64,000 nucleotides of DNA, taken from positions 42,302,357-42,366,356 of the forward strand of contig OX328108.1 of NCBI GenBank assembly GCA_946811185.2. Direction: 5' to 3'. Source of the stretch: Hippopus hippopus. Lineage: Eukaryota > Mollusca > Bivalvia > Cardiida > Cardiidae. A program made the translations under genes and the position numbers. The notes beneath the pieces are model-generated. The model worked only from the letters and a program-made list of their open reading frames with translations, had not been told where the DNA came from and searched no databases. Every line of letters begins with the position of its first letter. The stretch's first letter is position 1. This document shows positions 1-11,820 of this stretch, one piece after another.

Positions 1-208
1 CGAGTTTTAACAAACCTGAGAGAGAAGCCTTTTGGAAACATTTTGGGAAAAGGAGAAAATGCTGGTAAACCAGCATTTTCTCCTTTTCCGACAATGTTTT
101 CTAACCTATGAAAGATAAAATCCATCATTTTAGCCACACACTGAAATTTTAGTCTACAAATGCTTTTAATTTGGACAAGTCTAAGATTTTGTTGAGTGAT
201 AGAGTTAA
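1..208 (+). mobile_element. MITE-1, cut by the window edge
   Basis: The palindrome (about 34-102) and the right end to GAGTTAA are present; the left end lies outside the window. Confidence 0.75.
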
Positions 209-258
209 AGCATTACCTTTCCGTCCAATGTATTTTCCGTCCAATATATTTGTTACTC

Positions 259-475
259 AATATATTAGCCATGCTCTTGCAAAAGGGGGCTTTATGCATC
301 TCCGTGATGCATGATTATGGATCAATAAAAATCCATATAGTCTTACAAATGACTGAATCTGGAGGTAGAATGGTCCTTTGACAAGCAGGAAATTGACAGT
401 TGCAGGCTAACCTGGGTCGATACTTTTTGTAGATGCATTAAGCCCCCTTTTCACAGAGCATGATTCATATATATT
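259..475. mobile_element. TA-flanked TIR family
   Basis: TATTAGCCATGCTCTTGC and GGGGGCTTTATGCATC on the left; TTAAGCCCCCTTTTCACAGA and GCATGATTCATATA on the right. The interior has GGATCAATAAAAATCC. Confidence 0.6.
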
Positions 476-1050
476 GTTCACTTTACAAAATGTGTTGTTT
501 ATTCAAAATTTGGTTGTGCTACAATAAACTGCTGATTATCAATGAAATGTGATAGGTTTACAATAAAATTCCATGTTTTGATTTCAAATTATGTTTAGTT
601 TATGAGTGGGTATTGTTTCGCTCTTCAGTCCATAAATATTATTCACCCCTTCACTTTTTGTAAAACTTGAGTTGCTCTTGAGGTCAAAGTAGATACAAGA
701 CCTGCCTGCACAAAGAATGCAGTCTGATCTTAAATTTGCCAGAACCCTTTGCACGTTCTTGGCCTATCTATTGGACAGAGATACATATCTGATTTGCAGA
801 AATACCTAACTCGGCCTATCTAATGGACAGAGATAGCTTATTCAGCCTTGGTGATTAGCAGAGATACCTTACTAGTCCTATCTGATGTACAGAGATACCT
901 TATTCAGCCTTACTGATTGGCAGAGATACCAAACTCAGCCTATGTGATTGACCAGAGATCCCTATATCAGTCCATCTAATTAGAAGAGATTTCAGATTGG
1001 CCAAGAGAAGGTATGTCTACCAATCAGATCAGCTGAGATAGGTATCTGCC

Positions 1051-1595
1051 CTTAAAGGTGGGTATTTAGATTTTTCACTTCTCACCAAATTAAAAAAAAT
1101 ATGTATCATTGAAATTTATATGAAAATACAAATCATCAATATTTAAGAATCATAAAATTACAAAAAAAAAAATTTTTTTTTTGATGGTGTTCCCTTAAAA
1201 GGCTACGTAGCCTCTTAAGGTTATTTTTAGATTTTACGCCAGAAATCAAAAAAGCATTGTGGGAATGTCAAGTGACTGGCAAGTGACTAATGACGCTTAA
1301 ATTCCATAACATAACAAACATGAAATTATTTTCCATAATGTCTTCTTCGAATGCTATGTTTGAAGCTTCGTCTGTGTATTTCCGGTATGTAAATGAGCGA
1401 GTTGCTCATTTAAAAATAGACCGTGTTTCCCGTTGGTGTCGACCTGGACCGTAGTAAATCTCTAATTTCTCTTGTCAGTTGGGTTTCGGCTACTGGGGTT
1501 TTATGAATGAAATTAAAAGGCTTTGGGAGTATAAGGATGATTTTTTTGGATTTTTGTAAAATTTTCGTCCCAAAATCTGAAGGGCCACCTTTAAG
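1051..1595. mobile_element. 545-bp TIR element inside the minisatellite
   Basis: The ends are perfect 11-bp inverted repeats, CTTAAAGGTGG and CCACCTTTAAG, with minisatellite sequence on both sides. An internal near-palindrome centres on GGCTACGTAGCC (about 1189-1217). No coding capacity is seen. The target may be TTAA if the repeat core is read as AGGTGG. Confidence 0.6.
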
Positions 1596-2302
1596 ATAAG
1601 CCGAGATAGGTATCTGCCAATCAGATGGGCTATGTTAAGTATCTCTGCCAATCAGATAGGCAGAGTTGGTTATCTCTACCAAAAAGATGGACCAAGTATT
1701 TGATCTTTGCCTATCAGACAGGCTAATCAAGGTCTCTCTGCCATTCAGATAGGTCGAGTAAGGTATCTCTACAGATCAGGTAGGCTGAGTTAGGTATCTG
1801 TGCCAATCAGAGAGTCTAAGGAAGGTATCTCTACCAATCAGATAGGCTTAGAAAAGTATCTCTGCACTTCAGATAGGCCGAGTTAGGTATCTGTACCCAA
1901 CAGGTTGGTAGATGTAGGTATCTGACAATCAGATAGGCTGAATAAGGTATCTGTGCCCATCAAATTAGCTGAGAAAGGGTATCGGACGATCAGATAGGCT
2001 AAGTTGGCTATCTCTATCAGTCAGATTGGCAGAGAAACCTTAGTCTTCCCGACTGGCAGAGAAACATTATTCAGTCTGATTTGTAGAGATACTTTATTCA
2101 GCATATCAGGTTGGCAGAGATATCTACCTTGGCCTATCTGATTCACAAAGATACCTAACTCAGCCTATCTGATTGGTAGAGATACCTTAATCAGCATATC
2201 GGGTTGGCAGAGAGAAGCTATTGCTGCTAATCAGTTCAGCTGATATAAGTATCTGCAAATAAGATAAGCAGAGATAGGTATCTGCCAATCAGTTGGGCTA
2301 AG

Positions 2303-2526
2303 TTAACCCTTTACCACACAATCCTAACTTTTAACGACCCCAAGAAAAAAGCCTTTTGAAAGCATGGTGGGAAAAGGAGAAAATGCTGGTAACCAGCATT
2401 TTCTCCTTTTCCCACCATGTTTTCTAACCTTTCAAATACAAATTTCAATTTATCAGTCAGATTTATGTATCGTCTGCAAATCCTTTCAATTTGGACCAGT
2501 CTAGAACTTTGTTGTTTGGTAATGAG
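2303..2526 (+). mobile_element. MITE-1 inside the minisatellite
   Basis: The left end is TTAACCCTTTACCACACAAT and the right end decays at GGTAATGAG. Minisatellite units resume on both sides. Confidence 0.85.
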
Positions 2527-3178
2527 ATAGGCCGAGTAAGTTATCTCTGCCAATGCGATAGGCTGGGTAATTGATCTTTGCCAAAGTAATGTAATTGATC
2601 TCTGCCAAAGTAAAGTATCTCTGCCAGTGAGATATGCCGAGTAATTGATCTTGGTCAACAGAAAGGCTAAGTCAGGTATCTCTGCTGTTCAGAGAGGCTG
2701 ATATAGGTATCTGCCTAACAGATATACTGACTTTGGCATCTCTACCAATCAGATAGGCTAACAAAAGTATATCTGCACCATAGATAGGCTGAGTTAGATA
2801 TCTGTGCCAATCTGATTGACAGAGATACCTTACTCAACCTGATTGACAGACACCTTACTCAGCCTATCTGATTGGCAAAGATACCAAACTTAGCATATCT
2901 GATTGGCAGAGATACCTAACTTAGCCCACATAATTGTCAGAGATACCTAACTCTGCATATCTTATTTAAAGAGATACCCTACTCAGCCTATCTGATTGGC
3001 AGATACCTTTCTCAGCCTATCTGATTGGCAAACTTAGCATATCTGATTGGCAGAGATACCTAACTTAGCCCACATAATTGGCAGAGATACCTAACTCAGC
3101 ATATACGATTGGCAGGGATACCTTACTGCCTATCTGATAGGCAGAGATACCTAACTCAGCCTACCAGGTGGCTGATCT

Positions 3179-3850
3179 AGGAAATCAAAATCAAATTAAG
3201 AATGGTTGGTGAATACAGCCCCAGGGGTGAGTGTAGGTATTTCTATCAAATGGCCAGGTAGTAAAGGAAAAACAAAGAAGGCATAAAATCCCCTTACTGG
3301 CTTATGGCCAGAGGAGCTTACAACATGTACACAAAAAAGAAAACAAAGTTCTGAATATAATCATTTATTCAAGACATTACTTGCTTTTTGTTAGGCACAA
3401 AATATCAAAATCTCGATAAATCTACAGATGTAATGTGTAATCATGAGCAAATAAACATATTCATTCTATATATATATATATAATTATTTACATTTAACAT
3501 AGTGTCTTTCAATGTTCAAAGTTCTAAAATCTAGAGAGCCCTATGGCTTCTTTACCCTTTGACAAGTAAACAAAAAGTTTCTTTCAATCAATTAAGTTCT
3601 ACTTACAATACAAACATGTCAAACTGGCTTTAAACCTTTGCCCCCACCCCCACTGACATAAAATTATTTAAACCAATCATTGTTTGCTCTCTTTAGGATT
3701 TTGCATGACATAGATGTATCCAATAATATTAGTATCCGAGGGAAAACTACAAAAAAAAAATCTGCTAAATATATAATTCCATTTAATGCATAGTTTTTTG
3801 GTCATAAATAATACAAAGTTACCCTTTATTTCCTTCATCACACAGCTCAT
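3179..3850. other. AT-rich flank without recognisable feature
   Basis: It contains a short (TA)n tract (about 3467-3482) and the phrase GAATGGTTGGTGAATACAGC near 3201, also seen at the edges of foldback elements elsewhere in the window. No gene is visible. Confidence 0.5.
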
Positions 3851-4153
3851 TTAACCCTTTACCACACAATCACCACTTTACCCCCCCCCTTTCTTTCATC
3901 GACCCAGACAAAGGCATATTTGAACACACTATCTCAAAAGATTGTCGGGTAATTACCTGACAAAAAAAATTCTTCACTTGTCAAATTTGTCCACAAACAT
4001 TTGCAGATGACAAATGTATCTAAAATGATGGGATCTTTGAAGGGTTAGAAACTTTGTGGGAGAAGAAAATTCTGGTTACCAGTATTTTCTAACAAGGTTT
4101 TCTAAAGACTTCTTCAGGATTGTGAAAACTCCTGATTTTGTAGTAAAGGGTTA
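3851..4153. mobile_element. MITE-1 chimera
   Basis: It begins as a plus-oriented left end (TTAACCCTTTACCACACAAT), then switches near 3970 to minus-oriented body sequence and ends GTAAAGGGTTAA. Two truncated copies or a recombinant would explain it. Confidence 0.6.
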
Positions 4154-4821
4154 ATTTCCAAAACAGTTTGGATCCCTTCACATACTTTTGTATTCCTTTG
4201 CATAGATTCCTAGTATAAAAGTAATTTCAAATGACACAATAATGAGACAATGCCAAAAGACCCCTCAGCTAGAGAGCAGATGGCTCGCTAGTTCTATTGT
4301 ATTCTTCATTTACCGATTCTCTAACAGCTGTTGGAAGCAAGGATAAATGTGTGTATACTAACTTACATGTACTTTTCAATGGAAAAAAAAAAAAAGAAAA
4401 AGACGCAAGCAAATTTGGTTTAAAATGCATTCAGCTACATGGAAACACAAATACACCTAAATCTTCAAATAGAATCGACTAGATAATATAGCAATGAATT
4501 GTTTAACCCATGACTAGATAATATATGAATGACTCCATTTTAACTTTAGATCTACAACAATTATAATTCATATGAATTGGTCAGACTCCTCCAAACACAA
4601 AGAGTTCGCAGACATCAAATTTAATATTGCTAGAATTATGAGATTTTATCTATGAAAGGGTAGAATTCATCATCGCAAGGAGAAGAGGCTAGTGATCGGC
4701 ACTAGACAACAGTATTTCCAAAAGGCTTTTTTCCTCTGAATCTGATAAATCTTGGATTGTTTTTGAATAGACTAATATTATGTAAATATCTTATATTCTT
4801 GTTGTTGAGAATGAATTCACT

Positions 4822-5014
4822 GACCATTTACCTTACAATCCTGAGTTTTAACTACCCTTAGAAAGAAGGCTTTCAAAAATATTTTGGGAAAAGGAGGAAA
4901 TGTTGGTAACAGAATTTTCTCCTTTTCCAAAAATATTTGCTACCCTTTCAACAAATAATTCCAACACTAGAACCACATTTAACTTGTCTGCTAATGCTTC
5001 CAAGAATAGTCTTT
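4822..5014 (+). mobile_element. MITE-1, right end missing
   Basis: The left end TTACCTTACAATCC and an eroded palindrome (loop bases deleted) are recognisable. The right TIR is not found. Confidence 0.6.
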
Positions 5015-5360
5015 TAGAACTATCTATAAAGTAGTTGTTTCGTAAAAAATCAATCAGAGGAATCTTTAAGAACAGAACAGATGGCAGATATCTTTGTATA
5101 GGAAAATGTACTTCACTTTGCTTAGGCATTGTGGATCAAGCTTATACTGCAAAGGACAGGGTCTGAAACCATAATATTTTTTCATTTTAGCTTTCAGATA
5201 AGTAGACATCTCTTCTTAACAGATCTGTCTAAAAATGGCTTCTATTACTATACTGTGGCCTGGATTTTCATGGAGCTATATATAAAGCACAAACATACAC
5301 TTAAAATGTAGACAAAATGATGAATGAAAACGGCACAAAAAATATGACAACGATATATCA

Positions 5361-6448
5361 AACAAGAGGGCCATGATGGCCCTGAAGTTGCTCACCTGAG
5401 TCTTGACCAAACATGACTCATTTTCAATCTCTTTCAATTACTGTGACAAACATTCTACTAAGCTTTCATAATTATTGGACTGAAAATCTGGCCTCTAGCT
5501 TGTACACAAGCTTTTTCTGGAATTTCTCTCAGTGACCTATTTTTTCAGCGAAACATAGCCCATTGTCCCATTGTAGTTATTATCTAAACGAAGATCCTGA
5601 CCACCTTTCATACTGAACAGAAAATGTGGCCTCCAGACAGCACACAAGGTTTTTCCAAGATTTGACATGGCAACCTATTTTTCTTAGCCAATGTAACCCA
5701 TTTTCAATTTCATCATACTGATCAACAAGACAAACATTCCGACTTATTTTCATTAGTATTGGACAGAAAATGATGACTCTACACAGGCTATTTTAAAGAT
5801 TTGACCTGGTGACCCAGTTTTTGACCCGACATAACCCATTTTCAAACTCATTCAAGATATCAATACGACATAGATTCTGACCAACTTTCATGAGTATTTG
5901 ACTGAAACTGGCCTCTAGAGGGTACACAAGGTGTTTGTACGATTTGACCCAGTGACCTAGTTTTTGACCTGACATGACCCACTTTCAAACTCGTCCAAGA
6001 TACCATCAAAACAAACATTCTGACTAACTTTCAAGAGTTTTGGACTGAAAATATGTCCTCTAGAGCGTACACAAGGTTTTTCTAAGATTTGACATAGTGA
6101 CCTAGTTTTTGATCCGACATGACCCATTTTCAAACTCGTCCGAGACATCATCAAGACAAACATTCTGACCAACTTTCAAGAGTTTTGGACTGAAAATCTG
6201 GCTTCTAGAGCGTACACAAGGTTTTTCTAAGATTTGATCTAGTGACCTACTTTTTGACCCAACATGACCCATTTTCAAATTCATCCGAGATATCATCAAG
6301 ACAAACATTCTGACCAAGTTTCATGAGTATCAGACTCAAAATGTGGCCTCTAGAGCGTACAAAAGGTAAAAGTTGACGACACACAACGGACACCAGACAA
6401 AGCATGATCACAAAAGCTCACCTTGAGCACTTTGTGCTCAGGTGAGCT
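5361..6448 (+). mobile_element. Composite element family A, ~7 internal repeats
   Basis: The left end is AACAAGAG followed by the hairpin GGGCCATGATGGCCC and GCTCACCTGAG. The interior has about seven ~145-bp units marked by GACAAACATTCTGACC. Near the right end are ACACAACGGACACC-like short motifs, then the hairpin TGAGCACTTTGTGCTCA, GGT and GAGCT. This order resembles the pearl/HINE-like non-autonomous elements described from bivalves. No sequence identity to a named element is claimed. Confidence 0.75.
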
Positions 6449-6525
6449 AAAAATATTACAATGATATATCAAAAAATGGCAAAGCATTTCTAGAACACAA
6501 TGTCTACAGAGGATTAATTTATGAC

Positions 6526-6660
6526 TCGCCCTTAACCAGACAACAAAATTTTAGACTCATCCACGTTGAAAGCATCTGAAGATATTATATTGAATGTTGT
6601 TAAAAAATGGGATTTATCTTTGAAATGGAGAAAAAGCTGGTTACTGCTAGTAAGGATTAA
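6526..6660 (-). mobile_element. MITE-1 fragment
   Basis: The right-end segment (ACAAAATTTTAGACT, GAAAGCATCTG) and half of the palindrome are recognisable. It abuts the next copy. Confidence 0.5.
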
Positions 6661-6732
6661 CTCTTTACCACACAATCACAAGTTTTAAAGACATCGAAAG
6701 AGAAGGCTATTGAAAAAATGGCAAGAAAAGAA
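6657..6732 (+). mobile_element. MITE-1 left part, split by element A
   Basis: It runs from TTAACTCTTTACCACACAAT into the palindrome and stops at GGCAAGAAAAG. The matching right part resumes at 8807. Confidence 0.75.
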
Positions 6733-8806
6733 ATCAAGAGGGCCATGATGGCCCTGAAGTCGCTAACCTGAGCCTTTTGATCAAACATGATCCATTTCCA
6801 ATCTCTTCAGAGATATTAAGACAAACACTCTGACACTCATTAGTATTGGGCTTACAAATATGGCCTCTAGAGTGCACACAAGCTTTTTGTAGAATTTGTC
6901 TCGGCAGCCTACTTGACATGTAGAAATTATCCAAACATACATTCCAACAAACTTTCGTGAGTATTTTAGAGAAAATGTGGCCTGTAGGGTGTATAAAAGG
7001 TTTTTCTGAGATTTGACCTAGTGACCTAGTTTTTTATCCAACATGACTCATATTCATACTAGTCTAAGATATTATCAAGACAAACATTCAAAGCAAATTT
7101 CAAGATTATTGGACTGAAAATGTGGCCTCTAGAGCGTACACATGGTTTTTCAAGGATGAAACTTGGTGACCTAGTTTTTATTCCACGTGACCCATTTATA
7201 TCATCAAGACAAACATTCTAATAAAAGTTTAAAGAATACTGGACTGTTATTATAGTACAAAAAGGTATTTCCGAGATTTGACCTTGTGACCTAGTTTTTT
7301 ATCCAACATGACCCATTTTCATACTAGTCTAAGAAATTATCAAGACAAACATTCTGACCGAATTTCAAGATTATTGGACTGAAAATGTGGCCTCTAGAGC
7401 TTAAGTAAGGTTTTTCTAAGATATGACCTGGTGACCTAGTTTTTGACCTGACATGACCTATTTTCAAGCTCATCCAAGCTATCATCATGACAAACATTCT
7501 GACCAACTTTAAAGAGCATTGGACTGAAAATGTGGCTTCTGCTGCATACACAAGGTTTTTCAAAGATTTGACCTAGTGACCTAGTTTTTGACCCCACATG
7601 GCCCACTTTCGAACTCGTCTCCAATATTATCAAGACAAACATTCTGACCAAATTTCAAGAGTATTGGACAGAAAATGTGGCTTCTGGAGCATACACAAGG
7701 TTTTTTTAAGATATGACCTAGTGACCTAGTTTTTGACCCAACATGGCCCGTTTTCAAATTTGTCAGAGATACCATCAAGACAAACATTCTGACCAACTTC
7801 CAAGAGTTTTGGACTGAAAATGTGGCCTCTAGAGCGTACACAAGGTTTTTCTAAGATTTGACCTGGTGACCTAGTTTTTGACCCAACATAGCCCATTTTC
7901 AAACTCACCCGAGATATCATCAAACATTCTGACCAACTTTCAAGAGTTTTGGACTGAAAATGTGGCCTCTAAAGCATACACAAGGTTTTTCTAAGATTTG
8001 ACCTGGTGACCTAGTTTTTGACCCAACATGACCCATTTTCAAAGTCGTCCGAGATATCATCAAGACAAACATTCTGACCAACTTTCAAGAGTTTTGGACT
8101 GAAAATTTGGCCTCCAGAGCGTACACAAGGTTTTTCTAAGATTTGACCTGGTGACCTAGTTTTTGACCCAACATGGCCCATTTTCAAACTCATCCGAGAT
8201 ATCATCAAGACAAACATTCTGACCAACTTTCAGGAGTATTGGACTGAAAATATGGCCTCTAGAGCATACACAAGGTTTTTCTAAGATTTGACCTGGTGAC
8301 CTAGTTTTTTACCCGACATGGCCCTTTTTCGAACTTGTCCAAGATATCATCAAGACAAACATTCTGACCAATTTTCAGGAGTATTGGACTGAAAATATGG
8401 CCTCTAGGGCGTACACAAGGTTTTTCTAAGATTTGACCTGGTAACCTAGTTTTTGACCCAAAATTGCCCAATTTTGAACTCGTCCAAGATATCATCAAGA
8501 CAAACATTCTGACCAACTTTCAGGAGTATTGGACAGAAAATGTGGCCTCTAGAGCGTACACAAGGTTTTTCTAAGATTTGACCTAGTGACCTAGTTTTTG
8601 ACCAGACATGACCCATTTTCGAACTCTTCCGAGATATCATCAAGACAAACATTCTGAACAAGTTTCACAAGTATCGGACTGAAAATGTGGCCTCTAGAGT
8701 GTACACAAGGTAAAAGCTGACGACGCACGATGGACGACGCAAGAAGGACGCCGGATACAGCATGTTCACAATAGCTCACCATGAGCACTTCGTGCTCAGG
8801 TGAGCT
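6733..8806 (+). mobile_element. Composite element family A, ~13 internal repeats
   Basis: It has a degenerate AATCAAGAG head plus GGGCCATGATGGCCC. An array of about 13 units follows; the best part (7487-8700) has a strict 145-bp spacing. Then come GGACGACGC-rich DNA, the hairpin TGAGCACTTCGTGCTCA, GGT and GAGCT. It is inserted in the palindrome of a MITE-1. Because 145 is not a multiple of three, the repeated open frames here rotate and are not genes. Confidence 0.8.
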
Positions 8807-8955
8807 AAAAATGCTGGTGACCAGCATTTTCTTTTCCAAAAATGTTTTCTACCCATCAAGGACAAAGTATCATTTGAGCTACAATATTGATTTGTTGTTT
8901 TCAAGTGCTTTCTATTTAACTGAGTCTAAAATTTTAGTGTTTGGTACATGGTTAA
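8807..8955 (+). mobile_element. MITE-1 right part, split by element A
   Basis: It resumes at AAAATGCTGGTGACCAGC, the palindrome centre, and runs to GGTACATGGTTAA. Confidence 0.75.
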
Positions 8956-9221
8956 TAAAATTATCTCATGCCAACCATGTCTAAAACAGATTTCCTATAA
9001 AGACTTCTGGGAAAATAAGAATTTACTTGTAATAAACAATTTCCCCCTTTCCTGTAATATTTTCTATCCTAACAGAGTACTTCAGCTTCTTTGTACATCA
9101 GCTTCATTGTACAACATTTGTCATCCACAGATGCTTTCAATTTGGTAGGGTTTAAAAACATATTTGGAAAACAGTGCAACTGCAACGTAAATAGAATCAA
9201 TACTTCACCTTCAAAACTGTT

Positions 9222-9450
9222 TTAACCCTATACCACACAATCCCGATTTTTAACAACCCCGGGAAAGAGGTCATTTGAAAACATTGTGGGAAAAAGAGAA
9301 AATGCTGGTAACCAGTATTTTCTCCTTTTCCCTAAATGTTTTCTACCCTATCACAGACCAATTCCATCATATGAGTCACATTTAATTCGTTGTCTGCAAA
9401 TGCTTTCAATTTGGACAAGACTAAGATTTGGTCGTACGGTAAAGAGTTAA
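9222..9450 (+). mobile_element. MITE-1, full length
   Basis: TTAACCCTATACCACACAAT to GGTAAAGAGTTAA, with the full palindrome. A degraded further copy lies just before it (about 8990-9165). Confidence 0.85.
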
Positions 9451-10399
9451 ATAGTTATATCCAGGCAAGATCACTGCACTCTGATGTTTTTTTTTTTCAA
9501 AATGGAATCATAAACAAAATGAAAGAAAATTACATAAACAAGATAAAATTGAATAGTTTTCTTAGCACAATCAATAAATATATAAATACACATGGCTGTA
9601 AGTATGAAATATGAAAATAGCCAATAATGATTGAAAACTTCGGTCAAAAATTCTTAAATCTGACTCATTAACATATATAATAAAATCTCGTCCAATGAAA
9701 TGAATTGTTTATAACATATACCATAATGCTTTTATAAATTCCAACCAACTAAAAACTATATGCTGTCAAGATAAGGAATTGCAAATTGAAACTCCAGAAC
9801 ATTTTTATGTAACAGGCTTGACTAAACAAGACTTTGGACCATATAGATGTAAGATCAGGCTGCAAGTTTTATGCAGGCTGGTCCTGACCTATGTTGTCTG
9901 CATAGGCCCGTTTTCCTTTTGGGAGCTGAAAGAATTTATAGGACACACAATCCAATTATATCAAACTACACTACCTTATGTGTTGCCTGATCTTTATCTG
10001 TGCAGCATAAACTACAGCATCTGAGGTCATGCTCAGGCCTGTAAAGATTTTTTTCTTCCTGTAAACGATTTTTATGGCAATTTCACAGTACAATAAACTA
10101 ACAATAGATCTTAGAGTATGAATAAGGATGCAGCCACGCTGCTTTTTTTTTCTTATAAACATTGTGAAAAAGTTCAGAAATTGCTCCTGATGAGTGAATT
10201 TTCCTTTTCCTTTTATTTTCCCTATCTAAAAAAATTCCATTCAATATTTAGGTTTTTGTATACAGTGATATTCATAACAACTGTAATATAAAGTGACCAA
10301 GAAATTGATTAAAAAATAAGTGATGTATACTTATGTAAGCAAAAATATAACCTAACATTATCTCAGATAGACGGAGGGAACCAAGATTCATATGTTTGT
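9451..10399. other. AT-rich flank without recognisable feature
   Basis: Homopolymer T/A runs and short open frames only. No repeat family or gene is recognised. Confidence 0.5.
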
Positions 10400-10560
10400 A
10401 TAGGAGTTTTAATGTCTCCATAACAGCTTAGGTCATATCATGGCTGTCAGTGCACCAACACATGTGTTTCCCGGTTATCTCACACCAGTACCAACACAAC
10501 TTTCTTTCCAAACCAATGACTTCTTTTCTCAAATGCATCTGAGGTGAGACCTGACAAAAA
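10400..10560 (-). mobile_element. SINE-alpha fragment, head missing
   Basis: It shares the GTATAGGAGTTTTAA tail side and the GTCAGTGCACC...GACTTCTTTTCTC core with the full copy at 49898. The tRNA-like head is absent. Confidence 0.6.
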
Positions 10561-10711
10561 TCCTTAGTACCTACAAATATTGCTATTTCAGCCTTTGTAA
10601 GAAATATATGGCAAAAAGCAGACAGTGTAGGTCCAAGATTAAACTGTAACCTCTATGCAACTTGATCTTGATCAACACTATGGGCATACATGATACACTG
10701 GTAAATCTTGC

Positions 10712-10940
10712 TTAACTCTTTACCACACAATCCCGACTTTTAACGACCCTGAGAAAGAAGCCTTTTGAAAACATTGTGGGAAAAGGAGAAAATGCTGGTA
10801 ACCAGCATTTTCTCCTTTTACCACAGTGTTTTCTACCCTTCCCAAACCAAATTTCAATTTTTCAGTCACATTTATTTTGTCGTCTGCAAATGCTTTCAAT
10901 TTGGACCAGTCTATAAATTTGTCGTTTGGTAAAGAGTTAA
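10712..10940 (+). mobile_element. MITE-1 reference copy, TTAA/CCCTTTACCA type
   Basis: This is the best copy for describing the family. TTAA is followed by CTCTTTACCACACAATCC, a GAAAGAAGCC segment, a ~67-bp near-perfect palindrome (about 10768-10834, centre GGTAACC), a TTTGTCGTCTGCAAATGC segment, and the mirror end GTTTGGTAAAGAG plus TTAA. TTAA targets and CCC-initial inverted repeats fit piggyBac-type non-autonomous elements, from general knowledge. There is no coding capacity. In the entries below '+' means this orientation. Confidence 0.85.
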
Positions 10941-10953
10941 GCCTCTCACCAAG

Positions 10954-11173
10954 TTAACCCTTTACCTTACAATCTCCATTTTAACCAACCCTGAAGAAGG
11001 TGGCTTTTGAAAACGTTGTTCGAAAAGGAGAAAAAACTAGTAACCTGCATTTTCTCCTTTTCCAACAATGTTTTCTACCCTTTCAAAGGGTATCATCATT
11101 TGGGCCACATCTAATTTGCTGCCTGCAAATGCTTTGAATCTAGACATGTTTGTGCCATTAGGAAAAGAGTTAA
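10954..11173 (+). mobile_element. MITE-1
   Basis: TTAACCCTTTACCTTACAAT to GGAAAAGAGTTAA, 13 bp after the previous copy ends. The palindrome is diverged on its left arm. Confidence 0.8.
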
Positions 11174-11631
11174 ATTAATGACTGATTCCCAATGGTCTTG
11201 TAAATGACACCAACCTTAAAATATAACTAGAAAAATTAGGGACAGTCAGCAAGATTTCCTATTTTTCCAATTCTGAAATTTTTTTTTCATCACTGGTTTC
11301 TAATTCCAGTATTTCTGAAAATCAGAGAGCAAAACATTGCCCTAATCCCCCATTTTGATTTAACAAATGATACCATTTTTAAGATACTGTTTCTTTGTGT
11401 CTACTATTCTACTTTTATCTTTTTGCATTATGTCAAAAACTACAAATACAGCATCCTTATGTATACATGACATAATTCATACACATACAGTAACAGATAT
11501 ACATATGATAATAAAACATTAAAATATGGACATCATCATCTCTAAAAATGGCAAGAAACTTTTACATCAAAATACCTCCATATACAACCTGATTCATACT
11601 TTTAACTCTAGACTCTGTGCAAAACAAATAT
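11174..11631. other. AT-rich flank without recognisable feature
   Basis: No repeat family or open frame of note is seen. Confidence 0.5.
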
Positions 11632-11820
11632 TTAACCCTAAAAGCACCTTTCACAACTATATATGATTTTGCAGTCAGTGTAGATCAAGATCAGACTGCA
11701 GAAAATCTACATTGTCCACTTTGCTGAGACACTCTAGACAAGAACAACCTTGACAATACAAGTATTTGGGTTTTAATTCCAGACAAAAAGTGTCTCAAAT
11801 GGGTTTACTTGGAGTTTTAA
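11632..11820 (+). mobile_element. MITE-2 (CAGACTGCA palindrome family)
   Basis: It begins TTAACCCTAAAAGCACC and carries GATCAAGATCAGACTGCA with an eroded mirror arm. It ends in the TTAA that is also the first base set of the next MITE-1. Confidence 0.65.

Larger units (their letters stand above)
758..3178. repeat. 31-bp minisatellite in alternating orientation
   Basis: Degenerate 31-bp units with core GCCTATCTGATTGGCAGAGA run forward at about 758-1010, reverse at 1597-2010, forward at 2010-2220, reverse at 2225-2300 and 2527-2800, and forward at 2810-3178. Two elements interrupt the array (1051-1595 and 2303-2526). Confidence 0.85.

Noticed and set aside
758..3178. CRISPR-like array
   Set aside because: Units are degenerate, have no spacers, change strand, and the genome is eukaryotic.
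5793..8839. Series of similar 60-86 residue minus-strand open frames
   Set aside because: They restart every 145 bp in a new frame because the unit is not a multiple of three. They are shadows of a tandem repeat, not a gene family.
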